Origin: Syntrophomonadaceae bacterium
Lineage (GTDB): Bacteria; Bacillota; Syntrophomonadia; Syntrophomonadales; Syntrophomonadaceae
Direction: 5' to 3'
Length of the DNA stretch: 43,846 nt
NCBI GenBank assembly: GCA_012522955.1
Contig: JAAYJK010000101.1
Coordinates: 1 to 43,846 of the forward strand
Shown in pieces: positions 1 to 7,582 of the stretch. Numbering within the stretch: the first letter of the stretch is position 1; each line of letters begins with the position of its first letter. The notes under the pieces were generated by a model. It was not told the origin of the DNA. It did not search any database and saw only the letters and a list, made by a program, of their open reading frames with translations. Both the position numbers and the translations under genes were made by a program.

Positions 1-861
1 ATAGGAACCTACCATAGGATTCTGCCGGTACTCTTCCGCATGCTGTACATGGTGAAAATAAGTGGCCGGAGCAATTATTACACTGGGGGAAGTATCCACC
101 ATCACCAGCACATGACCTTCGAATAGGTGTGCTGCGGCCACATCAGGGCGTTCAGTATACCTTACCCGAGGAAAAGGATTCCACCAGTTTCCCGGCACAA
201 TCAATTCCTCTACTGCTTTCTCCGCCATGGGAACTGCATCTATCTCAATACCTTCTATTGCGGAACTAATGGTGGATACCAAGTCCGGATCCGCTATATC
301 CTCTATATAGCACAGACAAACATCGGTTTTAGATCTTTTGCCTACCCCCATCATCTTGATCCGCAGCTTGGGATCTCTCACCCGCCTCCTGACCAGAGCG
401 GTATTAAAGACAATAGTCTCGGTAAAACCATCCCGGGAACCCCGCACCACCCGCTCAATTTCCGCTTCCTCCGGATTGCGGGCCGGATAGGTTCTGGCGT
501 CGATAACAAAAACCTCTTTAATACCATCAGTTAGTAGTAAAATGGAGCCGGATAATACAAAGCTTAACAGTTTATCGATATTGGATTCGCTGTTTAGTTC
601 CATATAAGGAATAGCTGTTTGCAAGGTGGATTTAATACTATCTTGCTGGCTATCCGGCAAGAGAAACAAAGACTGCATAATCCAGGTCAATACATCATCT
701 TTAATAAGTCCATCTATGCCAATCAGTGCACTTTTTCTGCCTGCCACCTGGAATTCCCGAACTATTACATCAAAACTCTCCCCTTCACCCAATTCCTTCT
801 TAATTAAACCCAAGTTTTGATCATAATCTGAGTTAAGTTGTATATGTTGCTTTTTGGACAA
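1..861 (-). CDS. spoVAF: SpoVAF / GerA-family spore germination protein, N-terminal part (cut by window edge)
   Basis: The reading frame is open from a TTG at 859-861 to the window edge, giving 287 codons of the N-terminal, cytosolic part of a GerA-type protein. The family signature reads FNTALVRRRVRDPKLR, followed by DVCLCYIEDIADPDLVSTI. GerA-type proteins are inner spore membrane germination subunits; the membrane half lies outside the window. It is the last visible gene of the spoVAC-AD-AE operon, and SpoVAF has that position in Bacillus. The start is chosen because AGAGGTGA lies 8 nt upstream of the TTG and no in-frame ATG or GTG is near. A gerAA paralogue cannot be excluded, but position favours SpoVAF. 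Confidence 0.88.
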   Translation of the reverse strand, partial: MSKKQHIQLNSDYDQNLGLIKKELGEGESFDVIVREFQVAGRKSALIGIDGLIKDDVLTWIMQSLFLLPDSQQDSIKSTLQTAIPYMELNSESNIDKLLSFVLSGSILLLTDGIKEVFVIDARTYPARNPEEAEIERVVRGSRDGFTETIVFNTALVRRRVRDPKLRIKMMGVGKRSKTDVCLCYIEDIADPDLVSTISSAIEGIEIDAVPMAEKAVEELIVPGNWWNPFPRVRYTERPDVAAAHLFEGHVLVMVDTSPSVIIAPATYFHHVQHAEEYRQNPMVGSY

Positions 862-897
862 ATTACATTCACCTCTAGCGACTATGAAGGCCCATGT

Positions 898-1257
898 CTA
901 ATCCTTGGGATTAAATAGCACCGCAGCTACATAGCCAAATACTATAGCACAGGTAATGCCGGCGGCCGCTGCTTCAACCCCTCCGCTGAAAGCTCCTAAG
1001 AGGCCATCACTCTCCACCGCCCTTAAAGTCCCTTGTACCAGCAAATGTCCAAAGCCGGAAAGGGGAATGGTAGCCCCAGCTCCCACTGCGTCCACCAGGG
1101 GCTGGTACAGTCCCAAGCCGCTTAATACCGCTCCGGTTGAAATATAACCCACCAGAATGTGACCCGGGGTAATATTGGCCTTGGTCAAATCCATAATCAG
1201 CTGACCAATCAGACATAATACTCCTCCGCCTAAAAAGGCCATATACAATGGTGTCAT
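898..1257 (-). CDS. spoVAE: Stage V sporulation protein AE (SpoVAE/AEb)
   Basis: This 119-residue, very hydrophobic protein has about three to four membrane segments. The family pattern PLSGFGHLLVQGTLRAV is visible near residues 65-81, and length is normal for SpoVAEb. With SpoVAC and SpoVAD it forms the inner spore membrane channel that moves Ca-dipicolinic acid into the forespore and out at germination. GGGAGG stands 10 nt before the ATG. It follows spoVAD by 67 bases and precedes spoVAF by 36, so it belongs to the same transcript. Confidence 0.93.
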   Translation of the reverse strand: MTPLYMAFLGGGVLCLIGQLIMDLTKANITPGHILVGYISTGAVLSGLGLYQPLVDAVGAGATIPLSGFGHLLVQGTLRAVESDGLLGAFSGGVEAAAAGITCAIVFGYVAAVLFNPKD

Positions 1258-1324
1258 AATTCAGGGACCTCCCAATCACTTTTTATCTGCACTCTATCCA
1301 TCCATAAAAAACTGCCCCTGGACT

Positions 1325-2335
1325 CTAGTTCTCAATGGCCACCGCATGAGCAATTCCTGGTATACTCTCACCTTGAAAGGACATGGTAGGACTCATAAGA
1401 GCCCCAGTGGCTACCAGGAGCAGCTTGTTAATCTCCCCGGCCAGCATTTTCTTCAACAGCGGACCACAGAGCATAGCTGCAGCACAACCGCATCCACAGC
1501 CTCCGGCGTCTACATCCTGCTTTTCATCGTAAAGTAAAACTCCGCAATCACTATAGTTGGGCCGGGGTACCAGGCCATCCCGGATGAAAAGCTGTTCGGC
1601 TATAGCCATACCTACCCGGGCCAGATCTCCGGTAACAATCAGATCATAATAGTCGGGTAAGCGCTGCAGATCCTCGAAATGGGTTTTGAGGGTATGGGCT
1701 GCTGCAGGGGCCATAGCACTTCCCATATCAGCTACATCGGTCTGACCTAGATCCACTACTTGGCCAATAGTCGCTGAAGTAACCCGAGGGCCTACTCCTG
1801 CCCACTCTAAGACCACCGCCCCAGCAGCAGTAGCAGTCCACTGCGTGCTGGGAGTAGGCTGGGTTCCCTGCTCAGTAGGAAAGCGATACTGCCTGGAAGC
1901 TGCATAATGGTGGCTGCAAGTAGCCGATATCAAACGGTTGAAGAATTTTCCATCCACCAGCATGGCTCCTACCAGTAAAGTCTCGGCCATAGTTGAACAA
2001 GCTCCATACAGGCCCAGAAAAGGCCGAGCCAGTTCCCGGGCCGCATAATTGGCCGAAACCGTTTGGTTTAATAAATCTCCAGCCAGAATTAATTCCGCAT
2101 CATCAACCTGCAGGTCTCGTTTATTAAGAGCCAGGTTTATCGCTTCCTGCAGCATTTTTTTCTCGGCTTTTTCCCAAGTCTTTTCGCCAAACATATAGTC
2201 AGCCAGGACCTGATCAAAATCTCCTCCCCAGGGTCCCTGTCCTTCTTTAGGACCTACTATGGAAGCCCAGGAAGTAATAACTGGAGTATCCTCAAAAACC
2301 ACCGTTTGGCTTCCTCTCTTTTTATAAGCCGGCAT
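1325..2335 (-). CDS. spoVAD: Stage V sporulation protein AD (SpoVAD), DPA-binding thiolase-fold protein
   Basis: A soluble 336-residue protein with the thiolase/ketoacyl-synthase fold of the SpoVAD family. Typical segments include DAELILAGDLLNQ near residue 80, FLGLYGACSTMAETL near 125, and a Gly/Cys-rich DAGGCGCGCAA near 280. SpoVAD binds dipicolinic acid at the inner spore membrane and works with SpoVAC and SpoVAE in DPA transport. AAGGTGGA precedes the ATG. It sits 29 bases downstream of spoVAC, the usual clostridial order C-D-E. Confidence 0.96.
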   Translation of the reverse strand: MPAYKKRGSQTVVFEDTPVITSWASIVGPKEGQGPWGGDFDQVLADYMFGEKTWEKAEKKMLQEAINLALNKRDLQVDDAELILAGDLLNQTVSANYAARELARPFLGLYGACSTMAETLLVGAMLVDGKFFNRLISATCSHHYAASRQYRFPTEQGTQPTPSTQWTATAAGAVVLEWAGVGPRVTSATIGQVVDLGQTDVADMGSAMAPAAAHTLKTHFEDLQRLPDYYDLIVTGDLARVGMAIAEQLFIRDGLVPRPNYSDCGVLLYDEKQDVDAGGCGCGCAAAMLCGPLLKKMLAGEINKLLLVATGALMSPTMSFQGESIPGIAHAVAIEN

Positions 2336-2364
2336 TCATCCATTCCACCTTTTACATGCTCTAA

Positions 2365-2829
2365 TTAAGAACTCAAAAAGACTTTAATTAAACCTACCAA
2401 GACCGCCACTGCAAAACCGAATACCAGAGTAGGTCCGGCTACACTGAATATTCTGGCTCCTACTCCGAATATATATCCCTCTCGCTTATATTCCATGGCT
2501 GAGGCCACAATAGCATTGGCAAAGCCAGTAATGGGCACTATGGATCCAGCCCCAGCCCTTTTCCCCAATTCATCATAAATTCCTATGCCAGTGAAAAAAG
2601 CGGCCAGAAATATCATTATGCAAGAAACCGCTGAGCCGGCGTCAATTCTGCTCATTCCCAAGGCCAGGAGATAATTTACCATTAGCTGGGCCAAACCACA
2701 AATCATTCCACCGACCAGGAAAGCCCATATACAGTTTTTAAGTATATCCGGTTTGGGCTTTATCCCATCCACCAAATTTTGATACTCCTGTATTTCTATT
2801 TGGTGCATCTTCTTGGCATCAACATTCAA
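2365..2829 (-). CDS. spoVAC: Stage V sporulation protein AC (SpoVAC), membrane channel subunit
   Basis: A 154-residue integral membrane protein. A short cytosolic N-terminus (IEIQEYQNLVDGIKPKP) is followed by about four membrane segments, and the segment VPITGFANAIVASAMEYKREG is typical of SpoVAC. In Bacillus SpoVAC acts as a mechanosensitive channel for DPA release. The best start is the TTG at 2827-2829, 9 nt after GGGAGG; the nearby ATGs are out of frame. It is the first gene of the spoVA operon here (no spoVAA or AB) and lies downstream of a SigG-type promoter at 2852-2882. Confidence 0.95.
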   Translation of the reverse strand: MNVDAKKMHQIEIQEYQNLVDGIKPKPDILKNCIWAFLVGGMICGLAQLMVNYLLALGMSRIDAGSAVSCIMIFLAAFFTGIGIYDELGKRAGAGSIVPITGFANAIVASAMEYKREGYIFGVGARIFSVAGPTLVFGFAVAVLVGLIKVFLSS

Positions 2830-2851
2830 AATAAATCGCCTCCCGATAAGA

Positions 2852-2882
2852 TATTATTGACTTTTGAGCCTGCGCTTATTCA
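2852..2882 (-). promoter_or_regulatory. Candidate SigG promoter of the spoVA operon
   Basis: On the minus strand TGAATA (2877-2882) is followed after 18 bases by AATAATA (2852-2858). This fits the forespore SigG pattern TGMATA-N17/18-CATANTA except for the first base of the -10. It ends a few bases before the ribosome binding site of spoVAC. SigG control of spoVA is established in Bacillus; use of this site is inferred. Confidence 0.55.
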
Positions 2883-2919
2883 TCTGTACCCCTTTAAACC
2901 TCAGATAGCCTATATCAGC

Positions 2920-2932
2920 CTTTTCGCAGGGG
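2920..2932 (-). repeat. Short partial copy of the intergenic CCCCTGCGAAAAG element
   Basis: The minus strand reads CCCCTGCGAAAAG, identical to the left end of the longer copies at 8778-8841 and 22554-22625. The rest of the element is not recognisable here. It lies in the sigF-spoVAC gap. Confidence 0.5.
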
Positions 2933-3033
2933 CATCAATTTTCTAATATTACTCTTCAAGTATTTTAACTAAGCCATCCTGAAACTTAATAGTGCTAGTG
3001 CACATTGTAGTCCCCGTAGGGGGGATCAAAATA

Positions 3034-3058
3034 ATCCTTCGCTGCGCTCAGAATGACA
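3034..3058. repeat. Short interspersed repeat of the type CTTCGCTGCGCTCAGAATG
   Basis: The 25-base stretch resembles a short palindromic-type sequence I recall as common between genes in many bacterial genomes. A small GC hairpin (CCCC-GTA-GGGG, 3012-3022) lies beside it. It sits in the sigF-spoVAC gap, just downstream of the sigF terminator. Only one copy is in this window, so calling it a repeat rests on general knowledge. Confidence 0.4.
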
Positions 3059-3086
3059 AGCTGGATTTGGAATCACCCTAATAAAC

Positions 3087-3110
3087 AAAAAAAGAGCCTT
3101 ATCGGCTCTA
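3087..3110 (-). terminator. Rho-independent terminator after sigF
   Basis: The minus strand reads AGAGCC-GATAA-GGCTCT followed by TTTTTTT. It lies 20 bases past the sigF stop, so it separates the spoIIA transcript from spoVA. Confidence 0.88.
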
Positions 3111-3129
3111 GCTGTCAAATTTATGTCCA

Positions 3130-3861
3130 TCATTCCAGCAGGTTTTTGAGTTTTTTAATGGCATTCTTTTCTATTCGCGACACCTGTACCTGAGATACTC
3201 CCAAATCTGCTGCTATCAAAGACTGGGTCTCATCCTTGAAATACCTCCTAATTATCACCTCCCGTTCTCGATCATCCAGAGCACTCAGGGCTTCCCGCAA
3301 GGCTATTTTTTCCAGCATCATTGCGCTTCCTTCATTCGCAGTTAACCTGTCCAGCATGGATAAATTGTCATTTTCCTCCCGGGGCAAAATATCATTAATA
3401 TAAGCTGGTACCTGACAAGCTTCAATGGAAATTACAATATCTTCTTTATCCATATCCAGCAATTGAGCGATTTCATCCACCCCTGGTTCCCGCCCCAGTT
3501 CACCTCTTAATTGGTCTTGGGCCCAGCGAATTTTACTATAAGTTTCCTTTAAGCCCCTTTGAACTTTTACAATACCATCATCCCGCAAAAATTTTTTAAT
3601 TTCCCCGATTATCATTGGTACCGCATAGGTGGAGAATCTAACCCCATAGCTAAAATCAAATTTGTCTATTGCTTTTAATAGACCAATAGATCCTACTTGA
3701 AACAGGTCTTCATATTCATAGGACTTGTTTTTAAACTTTTCCAAAACCATATATACCAGACCGATATTGGATTCATGAACTTGGGCTCGAGCCTTCTCGT
3801 CCCCAGCCTGGGCTTTGACTATCAGCTTCTCATTATCATGGTAGGAGTTCAAGGAGGACAT
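3130..3861 (-). CDS. sigF: RNA polymerase sporulation sigma factor SigF
   Basis: A 243-residue sigma-70 family factor, the first forespore-specific sigma factor. Region 2 is visible as YEYEDLFQVGSIGLLKAIDK and VRFSTYAVPMIIGEIKKFLR. Region 3 (residues about 105-160) and region 4 (ALSALDDREREVIIRRYF, then SQVQVSRIEKNAIKKLK at the C-terminus) follow. It is held inactive by SpoIIAB, encoded 12 bases upstream. GGGGGAG precedes the ATG. Order spoIIAA-spoIIAB-sigF and length match the Bacillus locus. Confidence 0.97.
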   Translation of the reverse strand: MSSLNSYHDNEKLIVKAQAGDEKARAQVHESNIGLVYMVLEKFKNKSYEYEDLFQVGSIGLLKAIDKFDFSYGVRFSTYAVPMIIGEIKKFLRDDGIVKVQRGLKETYSKIRWAQDQLRGELGREPGVDEIAQLLDMDKEDIVISIEACQVPAYINDILPREENDNLSMLDRLTANEGSAMMLEKIALREALSALDDREREVIIRRYFKDETQSLIAADLGVSQVQVSRIEKNAIKKLKNLLE

Positions 3862-3873
3862 TTCATCTCCCCC

Positions 3874-4320
3874 TTAAGCATAAGCTTCTTTGTCTTTGCT
3901 CACAAAACTTCTTCTCATCTGTACACTGGTGCCTTCACCCGGTTGGCTGATTACTTCCAGCTCGTCCATGAAAGATTTCATGAAAGAAAAACCCAGGCCC
4001 ATTCGGCTTGGCTCACTGGAATACGAGGGCTGCAGTACCCGGGCCACATCCTCAATGCCCTTGCCATAATCCTCTACTATGATTTCCAGGGTTTGCCCAT
4101 CCAGCAAGGTGATAACAATCGTTATCAACTCAGTGCCCCGATTTTGATAGGCATGGATGATGCTGTTGGACACGGCTTCAGAGACTACCAGCTTTATCTC
4201 ATCAATTTCATCCAGAGTACATCCGAGCTGAGAAGCGAAGGCGCCTACACAGGCCCGGGCAAAAGAGATATTTTCCGGCAGACTCATTATTTCTAATTTA
4301 CAATAATTTCTTACATTCAT
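3874..4320 (-). CDS. spoIIAB: Anti-sigma F factor SpoIIAB (serine kinase)
   Basis: A 148-residue GHKL-fold kinase that binds SigF and phosphorylates SpoIIAA. The N-box appears as LVVSEAVSNSIIHAYQ (residues about 45-60), the G1 box as VEDYGKGIED, and the ATP lid/G2 region as RMGLGFSFMKSFMDEL. The N-terminal LEIMSLPENISFAR lines up with the Bacillus LEFSALSQNESFAR, supporting the ATG at 4320. The only strong Shine-Dalgarno (GGGGAGG) is 28 nt upstream, separated from the ATG by a perfect hairpin; see that entry. Confidence 0.96.
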   Translation of the reverse strand: MNVRNYCKLEIMSLPENISFARACVGAFASQLGCTLDEIDEIKLVVSEAVSNSIIHAYQNRGTELITIVITLLDGQTLEIIVEDYGKGIEDVARVLQPSYSSEPSRMGLGFSFMKSFMDELEVISQPGEGTSVQMRRSFVSKDKEAYA

Positions 4321-4325
4321 AATAG

Positions 4326-4345
4326 ATTCCAGTCTGTACTGGAAT
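4326..4345 (-). promoter_or_regulatory. Hairpin between the Shine-Dalgarno and start codon of spoIIAB
   Basis: Read on the minus strand, GGGGAGG (4349-4355) is followed by TGA, which is the spoIIAA stop. Next come the perfect 8-bp hairpin ATTCCAGT-ACAG-ACTGGAAT (4326-4345), CTATT and ATG. The linear SD-to-ATG spacing is 28 nt; with the hairpin folded it becomes 8 nt, which is near optimal. No alternative in-frame start fits the SD. This suggests a hairpin-bridged ribosome binding site. Confidence 0.6.
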
Positions 4346-4687
4346 TCACCTCCCCTGAAGATTAATTACGTCTTGTTCATTCCGGTACATGGTAATTAGC
4401 TTGTTTATCCCAGAAAAATACAAAATTTTTTCTACCTGGGGCCTGGCTCCCGCAATATACATCCGGCCATTTTTGCTATTGAGCTTTTTATAACGGCCCA
4501 GTATCATGCCTAAGCCTGAGCTATCTATAAAAGTCACCTTTTCCAAGTTTAATATTAAATTTCTTATTTCACTATTGTCTAGCTTTTTGTCAATATCTTC
4601 CCGTATTTGATCTGCCCTCAGCATGTCCATTTCCCCTTCAATTCTAACTATCAGTATATTTCTTACCTGCCTCATTTCCAGCTCCAT
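4346..4687 (-). CDS. spoIIAA: Anti-anti-sigma factor SpoIIAA (STAS domain)
   Basis: A 113-residue single STAS-domain protein. The phosphorylation site is visible in NLEKVTFIDSSGLGMILGRY, with the acceptor serine in the DSSG motif near residue 57. Unphosphorylated SpoIIAA releases SigF from SpoIIAB; SpoIIE (not in the window) dephosphorylates it. GGGAGGGG lies 7 nt before the ATG. A SigH-type promoter sits between dacF and this gene, as in Bacillus. Confidence 0.97.
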   Translation of the reverse strand: MELEMRQVRNILIVRIEGEMDMLRADQIREDIDKKLDNSEIRNLILNLEKVTFIDSSGLGMILGRYKKLNSKNGRMYIAGARPQVEKILYFSGINKLITMYRNEQDVINLQGR

Positions 4688-4725
4688 TTATTATCCCCTC
4701 CCGCTTTTACCCTGACATAATACCC

Positions 4726-4753
4726 ATTCTAGCTGGGAGGGGAAATCTCCTTC
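4726..4753 (-). promoter_or_regulatory. Candidate SigH promoter of spoIIA
   Basis: GAAGGAGAT (4745-4753), 12 bases, then CTAGAAT (4726-4732) on the minus strand. This approximates the SigH pattern RNAGGAWWW-N11/12-RNNGAAT with two mismatches. It lies in the dacF-spoIIAA gap, where the SigH promoter of the Bacillus spoIIA operon also lies. Confidence 0.5.
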
Positions 4754-4766
4754 CACTAAATTCCAA

Positions 4767-5912
4767 TTATAAAAGATAGGTTTCGGCAAGCATTTTCAAA
4801 AATTCCCTTAATAAGCCCCCCCGCTGCACATCTTGGGCCGCATTCAAATTGACTTTTTTAAGCAGCTCCTGGTCCTGGTATATCATAAGTTCACCCAGTT
4901 TTTGTCCTGCTTTCACCGGAGCATCAATATAAGCAGAAAGGCTCTTCTTATGGCTTATCTTCTTTTCTTCTCCTTTAGCGCAAATTACTCCCGCATTCTC
5001 TCCTGCTACTACCGCCACTTGCTCTTGTTCCCCTTTTCCCACCTGAACCGTGCCGCAAGTGCTGCCCGGAGCAAAAAAGGACTTGAAACTATATCTAGCA
5101 AAACCATAATTGAATAGTTGCATAGAATCCCGAAAATGGCTTTGGGGAACGGGTGAGGCCATAACCACCGCAATTAAGCGCAAATCATCCCGTTTTACGG
5201 TAGAGGTTAAACAGTACTTAGCTTCATCAGTCCATCCGGTCTTAAAACCATCGGTTCCTTCGTACCACCATAACAATTTGTTAGTATTAAACAGTTTGAA
5301 TTCTCCCTGTCTCAAATTGTATTCCTTGATGGAGGTATATTCCAACATTTTTGGTACCTCTAAAGCGTAGCGGGCTATGGTAGCCATATCCCGAGCGCTG
5401 CTATAGTGTCCTTCTGCAGTAAGACCATAGGCATTAATAAAAGTGGTATTCTTTAAGCCTATGCTCCTGGCTTTTTCGTTCATACGCTGAACAAAGTTCT
5501 GGTGGGTACCGTCCAGATGCTCAGCTACTGCCACACAGGCATCATTAGCTGACCCTACCGCGATGGCAATGAGCATATCTTCGAAGGTCATTTCTTCCCC
5601 CGGTTCCAGATAGACCTGAGATCCCCCCATTTTCCATGCATTTTCACTAGCCACCACCTTGTCTTTTAGTCCAACTTTTCCTTCTTGCAGGTCCTCCAAT
5701 GCTAGCATCAGGGTCATAATTTTGGTCATGCTGGCCGGCGTCAGTTTTTTATCCTCGTTTTCAGCTAACAGTATCTTACCTGAATCAGCATCCATTAAAA
5801 CATAACTTTCAGCCGATACTTCAACGACATCTGCTTTAACTGTTATAGGCAGCAGGAAACACCAACAAAATGCAAGAACCAGCACCAAAGCAGTTCGTCT
5901 TTTATCCGGCAT
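4767..5912 (-). CDS. dacF: D-alanyl-D-alanine carboxypeptidase DacF (penicillin-binding protein)
   Basis: This 381-residue secreted serine DD-peptidase of family S11 trims the terminal D-Ala of peptidoglycan; DacF acts in the spore cortex. A signal peptide (KRRTALVLVLAFCWCFLL) precedes the domain. The three PBP motifs are present: SMTK (catalytic Ser61), SAN (GSANDACVAVAEHL) and KTG (DGFKTGWTDEA). A C-terminal beta domain ends in an amphipathic tail (LREFLKMLAETYLL), the usual membrane anchor. The ATG at 5912 is preferred because AGGAGG is 11 nt upstream; a GTG at 5924 overlaps that site. It stands directly upstream of spoIIAA, as in Bacillus. Confidence 0.95.
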   Translation of the reverse strand: MPDKRRTALVLVLAFCWCFLLPITVKADVVEVSAESYVLMDADSGKILLAENEDKKLTPASMTKIMTLMLALEDLQEGKVGLKDKVVASENAWKMGGSQVYLEPGEEMTFEDMLIAIAVGSANDACVAVAEHLDGTHQNFVQRMNEKARSIGLKNTTFINAYGLTAEGHYSSARDMATIARYALEVPKMLEYTSIKEYNLRQGEFKLFNTNKLLWWYEGTDGFKTGWTDEAKYCLTSTVKRDDLRLIAVVMASPVPQSHFRDSMQLFNYGFARYSFKSFFAPGSTCGTVQVGKGEQEQVAVVAGENAGVICAKGEEKKISHKKSLSAYIDAPVKAGQKLGELMIYQDQELLKKVNLNAAQDVQRGGLLREFLKMLAETYLL

Positions 5913-6054
5913 ACAGGTTTGCACCTCCTGAAAAAATAGTTTATTAATTATATTGGAGGCAGTATGCTATTATTCCATCTGGCTTGGCAGCCTGAAGAAA
6001 TGGACTTGCTGTTCTACAGCAATCCCTAATCTTAGGTACAAACAGTCCCTTAAC

Positions 6055-6090
6055 ATATTAAAAGAAGCTGGCAGATAAGATCTTCCAGCT
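6055..6090 (-). terminator. Rho-independent terminator after pdp
   Basis: On the minus strand AGCTGG-A-AGAT-CTT-ATCT-G-CCAGCT forms a 6+4 bp hairpin followed by TCTTTTAAT, 60 bases past the pdp stop. It separates the xerD-deoB-pdp genes from dacF. A second small hairpin (TTGCTGT-TCT-ACAGCAA) lies at about 6009-6025. Confidence 0.7.
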
Positions 6091-6149
6091 CCTTTGATTA
6101 TCTTATGGTGGGCTACCGGTCCCAGTTCATCAAAACCTCTTATATCCAA

Positions 6150-7454
6150 CTATTCGATTATATCTAATATAAGCCTTTTCTTTTGAGGTGGGTCAGGGGA
6201 AATTATATAAGCCCGGGAAACCTCCAGGCTGGCTGGCTCAATCCTCTTCTCATCATTTAAATGTAGCAGTGCCAGAGTATCCCCAGCTTGTACGGGATCT
6301 CCTGTTTTTTTCAATAACTCTACCCCCACTGCATAATCAATATCATCCTCCAGCCTTGCTCGGCCTGCCCCCAACATCATTGCGGTATGGCCTATTAAAA
6401 AGGCATTAACAGCACTTACATACCCACTCTTTGCTGCTTTTACCTCTTGCTTGGATAGGGCTTGAGGGAGGCCATAGTTTTCCATCTCCTGCTTCAACTC
6501 TCCTCCCTGGGCAGCGATCATCTCCTGGAATTTCTCCCATCCTCTACCTGAGACTAGAATCTCTCTCACCGATTCCCGTGCTTCTTCAAGGCTGGATGTT
6601 TTCCCACCCAATATCAGCATATATGAGGCCAGAACCAGAGACAGTTCCAGCAGGTCTTGGGAACCCCGGCCTTTTAGTGTATCGATGGCTTCCTTTACTT
6701 CCAGAGCATTGCCCACCATTCGTCCCAGGGGCTGCTCCATATCGCTTAATACTGAAATTACCCGACGGCCAGCTCTTTTGCCAATCTCAACCATAGTACG
6801 GGCCAGCTCTTCAGCTTTCTCCTGCTCTTTCATAAAAGCACCTGAGCCTACTTTAACATCCAAAATAATACTATTGGCTCCGGAAGCAATCTTCTTGCTC
6901 ATAATACTGGAAGCAATCAAGGGAATGCTTTCCACTGTTGCTGTTACATCCCTGATAGCATATAGCCTCTTATCGGCTGGAACCAGATTTCCGCTCTGAG
7001 AAACAACTGCCGCTCCTACCTGCTGCACCTGCTTTATAAAGTCAGGAAATTTCCGTTCCACTTGAAAGCCAGGAATGGAAGCATACTTATCTACGGTTCC
7101 TCCAGTGTGGCCCAGGCCCCGCCCTGACATCTTGGCCACTGGAATTCCGGCTGCAGCAACCAGGGGAGTAACTATGAGAGTAGTCTTATCTCCCACCCCT
7201 CCGGTGCTATGCTTATCTACCTTTATACCGGGAATAAACGATAAATCCACTACTTCTCCGGAGTAAGCCATGGCCATGGCTAGATCCCGGGTCTCTCTGT
7301 CATCCATGCCCTGAAAGTATACGGCCATAGCCCAGGCTGCAATTTGATAATCAGGCAGGGAGCCGTCACTGATTCCCTTGACTAAATAGCCAATCTCTTT
7401 TTCGCTTAAGGTCTGACCATCTCTTTTTTCCCTGATAATATCCTGAAAATCCAT
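6150..7454 (-). CDS. pdp: Pyrimidine-nucleoside phosphorylase
   Basis: A 434-residue member of the thymidine/pyrimidine nucleoside phosphorylase family, which splits (deoxy)uridine or thymidine with phosphate to base and (deoxy)ribose-1-phosphate. The family signature SGRGLGHTGGTVDK lies near residues 107-120. The phosphate-binding stretch DKHSTGGVGDKTTL lies near 80, and the C-terminal alpha/beta domain is complete. The ATG at 7454 is chosen because AAGGAG sits 6 nt upstream; the in-frame ATG at 7484 has no ribosome site. It follows deoB, which converts the sugar-phosphate product, so the two form a nucleoside salvage pair. Confidence 0.94.
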   Translation of the reverse strand: MDFQDIIREKRDGQTLSEKEIGYLVKGISDGSLPDYQIAAWAMAVYFQGMDDRETRDLAMAMAYSGEVVDLSFIPGIKVDKHSTGGVGDKTTLIVTPLVAAAGIPVAKMSGRGLGHTGGTVDKYASIPGFQVERKFPDFIKQVQQVGAAVVSQSGNLVPADKRLYAIRDVTATVESIPLIASSIMSKKIASGANSIILDVKVGSGAFMKEQEKAEELARTMVEIGKRAGRRVISVLSDMEQPLGRMVGNALEVKEAIDTLKGRGSQDLLELSLVLASYMLILGGKTSSLEEARESVREILVSGRGWEKFQEMIAAQGGELKQEMENYGLPQALSKQEVKAAKSGYVSAVNAFLIGHTAMMLGAGRARLEDDIDYAVGVELLKKTGDPVQAGDTLALLHLNDEKRIEPASLEVSRAYIISPDPPQKKRLILDIIE

Positions 7455-7582
7455 CTTTAACTCCTTATTAACTGCAATTTCCATGGCTCATTGGCCACCA
7501 GCACCTTTGAAAATTGGTTTAAGGGTTCCAATCATGGAATATGTTTTTCTTGCACCCATTACCCGGCCAATCCCACATTCAC

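Noticed and set aside
3697..4296. 199-codon plus-strand frame opposite sigF and spoIIAB
   Set aside because: Both opposite genes are certain, and the frame shows no SD or domain pattern.
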